This document shows, one piece after another, positions 7,292 to 12,075 of a stretch of 12,075 nucleotides of DNA (its first letter is position 1; each line of letters starts with the position of its first letter). Under the pieces are notes generated by a model. That model searched no databases. It saw only the letters and a list, made by a program, of their open reading frames with translations, and was not told where the DNA came from. Origin of the DNA: an uncultured Psychrobacillus sp. (lineage in GTDB: Bacteria; Bacillota; Bacilli; Bacillales_A; Planococcaceae); assembly GCA_934234185.1 (NCBI GenBank), contig CAKQHO010000104.1, forward strand, positions 1 to 12,075. Reading direction: 5' to 3'. The translations under genes were made by a program, and so were the position numbers.

Positions 7292-7319
7292 TGAAAAAAC
7301 CTTACGTTTATGTAAGGTT
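7292..7319 (-). terminator. Terminator overlapping the kinase stop codon
   Basis: Read on the minus strand, AACCTTAC (7319-7312) pairs perfectly with GTAAGGTT (7305-7298) around the 6-nt loop ATAAAC. A T-rich tail follows: six T counting from the stem, then CATTTT just beyond. The kinase stop TAA (7310-7308) lies in the loop. It would end the regulator-kinase transcript before the ATPase gene, or attenuate readthrough. Confidence 0.75.
7302..7315. promoter_or_regulatory. Candidate BceR-like operator within the terminator palindrome
   Basis: The sequence TTACG-TTTA-TGTAA at 7302-7315 (TTACA-TAAA-CGTAA on the minus strand) differs at one base from TNACA-N4-TGTAA, which I recall as the inverted repeat described for BceR-type regulators. 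It lies about 20 bp upstream of the weak -35 proposed for the ATPase gene, a reasonable activator position. No similar site was seen upstream of the response regulator. Hairpin formation alone could also explain the symmetry. Confidence 0.45.
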
Positions 7320-8318
7320 AGTTTGTGTCTTAGAAGCATCTATGCTTATATGGAAGGTTGTTCCAACATTTACTTCTGTTGTAAAGGAAATCATATGTCC
7401 CAGCTTGTGACAGATTTTTTTGCAAATATAAAGACCTATTCCAGATGAGCTTGATAGTTTGCGTCCATTTTCCCCGGTAAAAAAGGGTTGAAAGATGGAA
7501 TCCCTATCATAAGGAGGTATACCGATTCCTTGATCTTGAATGCTTACGATAATCTTCTGTTCCTTTCGCTCTATTTTGCATATTAAATCTTTTTTGCCTT
7601 CCTTAAGCGAGGAGTACTTGATGGCATTAGATAAAAGCTGCTGAAATAGAACCGTACACCACTTTCTATCCGTAACTCCATATATTTCATCTAGTTCGCA
7701 GACTATCTTTGGGAAGATACTATGCTGGATACATTCTCTTTTATACTCATTGATGCATTGCTGAAGGATGGAAATAAGATCGACAGGCTGGATAGAGAGG
7801 TCATTCTCAAATGCATCTGTTCTTACAATATCTAACGCCTGGTTAACAGTTTGCTGGATTCTCTTGGATTGCTCACTTATTTTTTCTTTCTCTAGTTTTT
7901 CGTCTGCAAGCAGAATATCGATTACTGCAATTGGGGCTTTTAAATGATGTAATAGATGAGAAAGGAAATATAGATTTTCCCTATGATGCTCTTTTAATAA
8001 TTGATAGCCACGCGCGTTATTTATACTTATATTTTGAAGCAGTTTATCTATGTATTGTTGTTCATTGGTAGAAGGAGAGAGTGCTAATGGATTCCCTTCT
8101 ATATTGGAAATGAGGCGACGGTTAAACCTGTAGTATCTAGCTCCGTCGACAAGTAAAAAAATTAGAAACGGGACAAGTGCTAATATAACTGGATATTGGA
8201 AGTCTTTATTGTTTGATGTCATATAAAAAAAGAAAATAATAGACAAGCAACTAAACCAATAGAGAAGAAGCATTCCTTTCCGATCCATCATATAACGGCT
8301 AATAAGATTCCATTTCAT
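7308..8318 (-). CDS. BceS-type intramembrane-sensing histidine kinase
   Basis: This 336-residue sensor kinase has two membrane helices (about 17-33 and 43-59) joined by roughly ten residues, so it has no extracellular sensor domain. Kinases of this design (BceS, GraS) sense through their partner ABC transporter. The phosphoacceptor region HLLHHLKAPI (121-130) aligns H124 with the histidine of WVHQMKTP in BceS. The ATPase domain has the N-box LLSNAIKYS (228-236), the G1 box DQGIGIP (262-268) and the G2 box SSGIGLYICKK (291-301). ATG 8318 has GAGGGG 6 nt upstream and overlaps the response regulator by 20 nt. The stop lies in the loop of a terminator hairpin. The kinase should phosphorylate the regulator encoded just upstream. 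The pairing with the transporter is inferred from gene order and kinase architecture. Confidence 0.93.
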   Translation of the reverse strand: MKWNLISRYMMDRKGMLLLYWFSCLSIIFFFYMTSNNKDFQYPVILALVPFLIFLLVDGARYYRFNRRLISNIEGNPLALSPSTNEQQYIDKLLQNISINNARGYQLLKEHHRENLYFLSHLLHHLKAPIAVIDILLADEKLEKEKISEQSKRIQQTVNQALDIVRTDAFENDLSIQPVDLISILQQCINEYKRECIQHSIFPKIVCELDEIYGVTDRKWCTVLFQQLLSNAIKYSSLKEGKKDLICKIERKEQKIIVSIQDQGIGIPPYDRDSIFQPFFTGENGRKLSSSSGIGLYICKKICHKLGHMISFTTEVNVGTTFHISIDASKTQTNLT

Positions 8319-9018
8319 TTCGCACCCCTCGAGGACTTTCGTAAATTAAACGGTACCCAACGCCTCGTTTACTTTCAATTTGTGCAGGGCACTTGATATC
8401 TAGTAATAGCTTTCTTATTTTTCCAATATTTACTGTAAGTGTATTATCCTCTATAAACGTATGCTCATCCCAAACGGCCTCGATTAAATCCTCTCTATTT
8501 ACAAACTTAGCTGCATGCAGCATGAGTGTATGTAGTAAGCTACATTCATTTTTTGTCAAAGGATAGCGAACGCCATTATACTCTGCTTCCATAGATTCCG
8601 CATGGAGCATTAGTCTACCAACAATTAAGGAACCTAGACTACGAATAGGAAACTGATTGCTTGCCCTTCTTAGTAGTACCTTAACCTTAGTAAGAAGCAT
8701 TTCAATGGTAAATGGTTTAATTAAATAGTCATCGGCTCCTAGCTCCAATGCTCTAATTTGCTCCATTTCCTCCTTGCGAGCAGAAATCATCAGGATGGGA
8801 ACAGGGGAGATTGTTCTTATCTCCTTACAAATGGTATATCCATCATAGTAGGGTAGATTAATATCCAGAAGGATGAGGTCTGGTTGATGAGAAGAAACTT
8901 CTTCTATAATATTTTGGAAGCTTCCCGTTTCTACCGCATTATATTGATATTTTTCTAGGCGCTCCTTAATGATGGAGCTTAAAAATACATCATCCTCTAT
9001 AATCATCACCTTTTGCAT
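8299..9018 (-). CDS. OmpR/BceR-type response regulator
   Basis: This 239-residue DNA-binding regulator has an N-terminal receiver domain with acidic pocket E8-D9-D10, phosphorylation site D52 in LILLDINLP, switch residue S79 and K101 in LIKPF. A C-terminal winged helix follows from about residue 125; LTKNECSLLHTL (154-165), DNTLTVNIGKIRKLL (191-205) and SKRGVGYRL (216-224) are the OmpR-family marks. It should be phosphorylated by the adjacent kinase and activate the ATPase-permease promoter. ATG 9018 has AGAGGTGAT upstream (AGAGG at 9026-9030, 7-nt spacing). The last 20 nt overlap the kinase gene. It is first in its transcript, but I see no convincing promoter in the ~100 bp upstream. There TTACC/GGTAA arms (9058-9062 and 9085-9089) form a loose inverted repeat of unknown meaning. 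Confidence 0.94.
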   Translation of the reverse strand: MQKVMIIEDDVFLSSIIKERLEKYQYNAVETGSFQNIIEEVSSHQPDLILLDINLPYYDGYTICKEIRTISPVPILMISARKEEMEQIRALELGADDYLIKPFTIEMLLTKVKVLLRRASNQFPIRSLGSLIVGRLMLHAESMEAEYNGVRYPLTKNECSLLHTLMLHAAKFVNREDLIEAVWDEHTFIEDNTLTVNIGKIRKLLLDIKCPAQIESKRGVGYRLIYESPRGVRNEMESY

Positions 9019-9379
9019 AACATCACCTCTGAAAAATCTATCAGACTACAAGTTAGCTTACCATAAAACCAGAACGAGAAAAAAGGTAATTTCGAATAAT
9101 TGAAATTCATCTTTAAATAGTGAGTGCTTCTAACCCCTATGTGGAAAAACGCTAATTGTTGAAGCTTCAGGTGTATGAGGTATATTGTAAAAAAGGTATC
9201 GGAGAGAGTTTGAAATAGATAGATAATACTCGGAAATCGAACTTACTGCACGAAATAGAGGGGATATCACTGGTTAAAGTCTAGGAAATGTCCAGAAAGA
9301 GTCAGAAAAGAATCGTAGAAGCCAAGTTAAGAATATATACTGCCTCTGTTACCACATCATTCACTTTATTTTAATTAGA
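9019..9379. other. Non-coding gap, unassigned, with degenerate purine-rich repeats
   Basis: No credible gene lies in these ~360 bp between the response regulator start and the chemoreceptor terminator. The longest frame with a start that I checked, 28 codons at 9288-9374, lacks a properly spaced ribosome binding site. On the plus strand the stretch 9210-9325 repeats GAAA-centred blocks: GAAATAGATAG, GGAAATCG, CGAAATAGAGG, GGAAATGTCC, CAGAAAGAGT and CAGAAAAGAAT. Small symmetric elements are the palindrome TGAAGCTTCA (9160-9169) and AATTTC/GAAATT arms (9088-9093, 9102-9107). The promoter of the regulator-kinase pair should lie here on the minus strand but is not clear. Confidence 0.5.
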
Positions 9380-9423
9380 AAAAACAACCGATGAGCTCGC
9401 TATGGCGCTCATCGGTTGTTTTT
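9380..9423 (-). terminator. Strong terminator of the chemoreceptor gene
   Basis: A 17-bp perfect stem pairs 9380-9396 with 9407-9423 around a 10-nt loop. On the minus strand it ends in a run of six T and then CTAATT. The stem starts inside the chemoreceptor stop codon (9422-9424). The A/T flanks on both sides would let it work in either direction. Confidence 0.93.
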
Positions 9424-11245
9424 ATAGCTTAAATTCATTTACTACTTTTCTTAATTCATCTGCTTGGTTAGATAGCTCTACAGCGGAAGCGTTTATTTCC
9501 TCCATTGCTGCTGAGCCTTCTTGGGCAGCTGCCGCTGATGTCTCCGTATTAGCTGCAGTATTTTCGGCAATCTGTGTGACTTCAACAAAGGAAGCAGCCA
9601 CTTCTTGACTAAAGATGAGAGTCTGTTCAATTTGTCTAACCATTTTATCAATCACCGTGATTGTTTCCTCTGTTTGTCTCATAATTTGTTCGAGAGAATT
9701 GTTTGTTTCATTTGCAACCTCTACCCCTTTGATGACACTTTCTACACCTTCATGGTTTTGCTTTACAATAGAGACTACCTCTTGCTGGATAGAGGTAACG
9801 ATATTCGTTACTTCTTTTGCAGCATTTTGTGATTGCTCTGCAAGCTTTCGCACTTCGTCTGCAACTACAGCAAAACCTTTTCCATGCTCGCCAGCTCGTG
9901 CTGCTTCAATAGCTGCGTTTAAGGCAAGTAAATTGGTTTGCTCAGCAATAGTTGTTATTGTTTTAATAATAGACGTTATCTCATATGATCTCATCCCAAG
10001 TGTTTCTACCGTTTGAGAGGTAGTAGCCATTGTTTCTTCAATAGTTAACATCACATTAGAAGAATGCTGAACGGAATCTGCACCTTTTTTCGCTGCCTCA
10101 GCCATTTGATCAGTAGCTTTTTTTACTGTTTGTGCATCCTCGTTTAAGTAGCGAGTTGCTTCCTCAAGGGAGTTCATTTTATTAATAGCCACAGCCATAC
10201 TTTCCATTGTTTGCTCGCTTCCAGCTGCAATCTCACCAGTAGAATCAGCAATTGATTGAATGGTAACTGCCGTATCATCTGAGGAGGCCATTAGTTGCTG
10301 TCCACTAGCAGAAACATTCTCAGATAATAGACTAACTCTTCTTACCAAATTTGCAATCGACTCAATTAATATGTTTGTATTGGTCGCTATTTCTGCAAAT
10401 TCATCCTTTGAGCGTATTTTAACTCTACGGGTTAAATCACCACCAGCTTGCGCAATTTCTAAAATAGATCGATTAATAGAATAAGTGCTTTTTCGAATAG
10501 AGTTAAATAGATAAATTCCAAATGATAAGGTTAGTATTACGGCAAAAACGGTTAAACCTATAAAGAGGATCATGGAATTTTTATTATCCTTCTCCATCTC
10601 TAATATTTGCGCGGCATTTTGCTTTTTTAATAACTCATTCATAGAATCGATTTGTACATCCATATTACTCATAGCAGCTTTGCCGTTTCCGGCATTTACC
10701 AGTTTTTGTGCTGCCTCGATACCGCTAGAGTCTCGTTGTTTTATAACGCGTTCCGAATAGGATAGATATGTAAGGAAATGTTCGTTAATCGCTTCGATTT
10801 TTTTAAATTCTTCTGGTCTATTTTTATAAGTGCTCTGAAGATTCTTTAGTTGGGTAGTGGCAGAATCTTTATAATTTCTATAACTTGTCATATAATTTGA
10901 TTTACCTGTTATAATATAACTTTGTTCTGCGTTGGAAAGCTGAGCAATGGTGGTAGCTATTTCGTTTACCATCATTTGTTCTGTAATTCCTACATTTATG
11001 TAATTTTTCAAGGCGTCCTGGGATTGTTGCATTTTAGTGGAAGTTAATACAAGCATAGCTACCAAGACAATAATGAGAAGAGAAAATATTATTAATACTC
11101 GTCCTCGTATAGAATTTATGAGACTTGTTTTAGTAAATGATTTGTTCTTCTGTTTTTTAAAGAACGAGGAAAGAAGTCCTGGTTTCTTTTCTGAGATGTC
11201 CGGTCTTTTGGATGGTTTTTGTCCATGTTTTTTCCTGAATAACAC
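9422..11245 (-). CDS. Methyl-accepting chemotaxis protein, CHASE3-like sensor
   Basis: This 607-residue transmembrane chemoreceptor should pass extracellular signals to CheA/CheW. In order it has a basic cytoplasmic tail (1-46), TM1 (about 47-68), a helical extracellular domain (about 70-222), TM2 (about 224-247), a HAMP linker (about 248-300) and a cytoplasmic signalling coiled coil to the end. The external segment with NAEQSYIITGKSNYMTSY (105-122) resembles CHASE3. The signalling tip EQTNLLALNAAIEAARAG (435-452), then GKGFAVVADEVRKLAEQS (455-472), is the most conserved chemoreceptor signature. GTG 11245 is the start: AAAGGA at 11255-11260 lies 9 nt upstream and no in-frame Met precedes TM1. 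The 46-residue Lys/Pro/Ser-rich tail before TM1 is longer than usual. It is monocistronic: its own terminator follows and a divergent gene lies upstream. TATACT, 20 nt before the ribosome binding site, could be a -10, but no sigma-A -35 or sigma-D match stood out. Ligand unknown. Confidence 0.95.
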   Translation of the reverse strand: MLFRKKHGQKPSKRPDISEKKPGLLSSFFKKQKNKSFTKTSLINSIRGRVLIIFSLLIIVLVAMLVLTSTKMQQSQDALKNYINVGITEQMMVNEIATTIAQLSNAEQSYIITGKSNYMTSYRNYKDSATTQLKNLQSTYKNRPEEFKKIEAINEHFLTYLSYSERVIKQRDSSGIEAAQKLVNAGNGKAAMSNMDVQIDSMNELLKKQNAAQILEMEKDNKNSMILFIGLTVFAVILTLSFGIYLFNSIRKSTYSINRSILEIAQAGGDLTRRVKIRSKDEFAEIATNTNILIESIANLVRRVSLLSENVSASGQQLMASSDDTAVTIQSIADSTGEIAAGSEQTMESMAVAINKMNSLEEATRYLNEDAQTVKKATDQMAEAAKKGADSVQHSSNVMLTIEETMATTSQTVETLGMRSYEITSIIKTITTIAEQTNLLALNAAIEAARAGEHGKGFAVVADEVRKLAEQSQNAAKEVTNIVTSIQQEVVSIVKQNHEGVESVIKGVEVANETNNSLEQIMRQTEETITVIDKMVRQIEQTLIFSQEVAASFVEVTQIAENTAANTETSAAAAQEGSAAMEEINASAVELSNQADELRKVVNEFKL

Positions 11246-11347
11246 TTAAGCCATTCCTTTCTAATAGTATATTCTTAATATTTAAAGTTTACTTGTTTTA
11301 GATTGATTTATCTACTTAATTTTCAAGTTATATGTGACTTCATGACT

Positions 11348-11355
11348 AAAGGAGG
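11348..11355 (+). promoter_or_regulatory. Ribosome binding site deciding the YozE start
   Basis: A perfect AAAGGAGG lies 7 nt before ATG 11363. It rules out longer in-frame starts from 11303, whose extra residues would be encoded by the ribosome binding site and leader. Confidence 0.85.
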
Positions 11356-11362
11356 AGAAAAT

Positions 11363-11584
11363 ATGTATCAATCCTTTTATTTATTTGCTTTAAAATATAG
11401 AGGGGGACAAAAGAACGATAGAAAGACGCTCTTTGCGGAAACGATGTTTCTTACCCATGATTTCCCAAAGGCTGAAACATCCTTCTATGAACTATCCAAT
11501 TATATAGAAGAATTAGCGCATCCCGATATGCCGGCGACTGTGTTTGATGAGCTGTGGGACCTATATGCGGAGCTTAAGAATTAA
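11363..11584 (+). CDS. yozE: YozE family small protein (SAM-like fold)
   Basis: This 73-residue protein matches the YozE family (UPF0346): the N-terminus MYQSFYLFALKYRGG corresponds to the MKSFYHYLLKYR-type start of B. subtilis YozE. Family blocks LFAETMFLTHDFPK (23-36), YELSNYIE (42-49) and ATVFDELWDLY (58-68) follow, and the length is normal. There is no membrane segment or catalytic motif. The fold is a small helical bundle resembling SAM domains, and the function is unknown to me. It is transcribed away from the chemoreceptor across a 117-bp AT-rich divergent region and lies 72 nt upstream of deoD. No terminator separates the two, so readthrough into deoD is possible. Confidence 0.9.
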   Translation: MYQSFYLFALKYRGGQKNDRKTLFAETMFLTHDFPKAETSFYELSNYIEELAHPDMPATVFDELWDLYAELKN

Positions 11585-11600
11585 CTGCTTCTTCATTGCA

Positions 11601-11627
11601 TTTACACCTAAAAACAGGTATTATAAA
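11601..11627 (+). promoter_or_regulatory. Possible deoD promoter
   Basis: TTTACA (11601-11606) and TATAAA (11622-11627) match sigma-A boxes at 5 of 6 bases each, but the spacer is only 15 bp. A transcript would begin near 11634, about 23 nt before the start codon. An ACCT/AGGT mini-palindrome (11606-11609 and 11616-11619) sits between the boxes. Confidence 0.35.
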
Positions 11628-11656
11628 CACGACAAGATTAGAAATGAGGTTAAGAT

Positions 11657-12075
11657 ATGAGTATTCACATTAATGCAAAAAAAGGCGACATTGCCGATAC
11701 TATTTTACTTCCGGGCGATCCGCTTAGAGCAAAATATATTGCGGAAACATTTTTAGAGGATGTTGTTCAATACAATGAAGTCCGCAACATGTTTGGATAC
11801 ACTGGTACATATAAAGGGAAAAGAATTTCCGTTCAAGGAACAGGTATGGGTGTTCCCTCTATTTCTATTTACGTGAATGAGCTGATGGCTGAATATGATG
11901 TTCAAAAGCTAATTCGTGTAGGTACTTGTGGTGCTATTCAAAAAGATGTAAAGGTTCGCGATGTTATCCTTGCACAAAGTGCGTCCTCTGATTCTACTTT
12001 AAACAAAGTATTATTAGACGATTTGAGCTTTGCTCCAACTGCTGATTTTGATTTACTTTACAAAGCATATAATGC
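11657..12075 (+). CDS. deoD: Purine nucleoside phosphorylase DeoD-type, 5' part
   Basis: This is the first 139 residues of a DeoD-type (hexameric, PNP family 1) purine nucleoside phosphorylase, which splits purine (deoxy)ribonucleosides with phosphate in the salvage pathway; the gene runs off the window. Residues line up by number with the E. coli enzyme: H4, G20-D21-P22 with R24 in LLPGDPLRAK, R43 and R87 for phosphate and subunit contacts, and T90 where E. coli has S90. Signature blocks are GTGMGVPSISIYVNEL (61-76) and RVGTCGAI (87-94). ATG 11657 has GAGGT at 11646-11650, 6 nt upstream. The purine-recognition C-terminal half, with the catalytic aspartate near residue 204, is not in the window. 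Identification is firm despite truncation by the window edge. Confidence 0.97.
   Translation, partial: MSIHINAKKGDIADTILLPGDPLRAKYIAETFLEDVVQYNEVRNMFGYTGTYKGKRISVQGTGMGVPSISIYVNELMAEYDVQKLIRVGTCGAIQKDVKVRDVILAQSASSDSTLNKVLLDDLSFAPTADFDLLYKAYN

Noticed and set aside
9160..9169. Palindrome TGAAGCTTCA as an operator
   Set aside because: A single 10-bp palindrome more than 140 bp from the nearest start, with no second copy seen; chance cannot be excluded.
9288..9374. 28-codon open frame in the 360-bp gap
   Set aside because: Starts right after an in-frame stop without a properly spaced ribosome binding site; no resemblance to a known small protein.
9615..10016. 133-codon plus-strand frame antisense to the chemoreceptor, and shorter ones nearby
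   Set aside because: It mirrors the highly conserved signalling domain of the chemoreceptor, shows no family motif or ribosome binding site, and its composition (Ser/Cys/Ile/Val-rich) is that of an antisense shadow.
11606..11619. ACCT/AGGT inverted repeat between yozE and deoD as a terminator
   Set aside because: Only a 4-bp stem and no T run; more likely part of a promoter spacer.

Overview
The window looks like chromosomal DNA of a low-GC, endospore-former-type Bacillota (order Bacillales). The genus cannot be fixed from sequence alone; Planococcaceae/Bacillaceae such as Psychrobacillus or Lysinibacillus are a guess. The basis is the AT-rich sequence, strong AGGAGG-type ribosome binding sites, GTG/TTG starts, and several genes that I recognise as B. 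subtilis-type families (YpmR, YpmS, YozE, MsrA/MsrB, DeoD).

Plus strand, 1-4500: the 3' part of dihydrofolate reductase is followed with no real gap by a PlsC-like lysophospholipid acyltransferase. Next comes a DegV/FakB-type fatty-acid-binding protein with its own near-consensus sigma-A promoter (TTTACA-17-TATAAT) and a rho-independent terminator. A tight four-gene run follows: a YpmR-type SGNH/GDSL lipoprotein, a YpmS-type membrane-anchored protein, msrA and msrB. It ends in a nested hairpin terminator. Themes are folate, membrane lipid and repair of oxidised methionine.

Minus strand, 4551-9018: a complete peptide-antibiotic sensing and detoxification module of the BceRS-BceAB kind. The order of transcription is OmpR-type response regulator, intramembrane-sensing histidine kinase, ABC ATPase, then 10-TM FtsX-type permease with a ~210-residue external loop. 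Genes overlap within each pair, but a hairpin terminator overlapping the kinase stop codon separates regulator/kinase from ATPase/permease. The same palindrome reads TTACG-TTTA-TGTAA, close to the operator described for BceR-like regulators, so it may do two jobs.

9019-9379 is a non-coding gap of about 360 bp with degenerate, purine-rich repeats that I cannot assign. 9380-11245 (minus) is a transmembrane methyl-accepting chemotaxis protein with a CHASE3-like sensor region and a 17-bp perfect terminator hairpin at its stop codon. A divergent intergenic region leads on the plus strand to a small YozE-family protein and the 5' part of deoD (purine nucleoside phosphorylase), which runs off the window.

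Several starts are corrected from the longest reading frame using ribosome binding sites and family N-termini: DegV to GTG 1154, the acyltransferase to TTG 363, the ATPase to ATG 7230, the permease to ATG 6482 and YozE to ATG 11363. No mobile element, CRISPR array, tRNA or rRNA was seen. I found no convincing wholly novel system; the most interesting points are the dual-use palindrome in the Bce-type module and the unexplained 360-bp gap.
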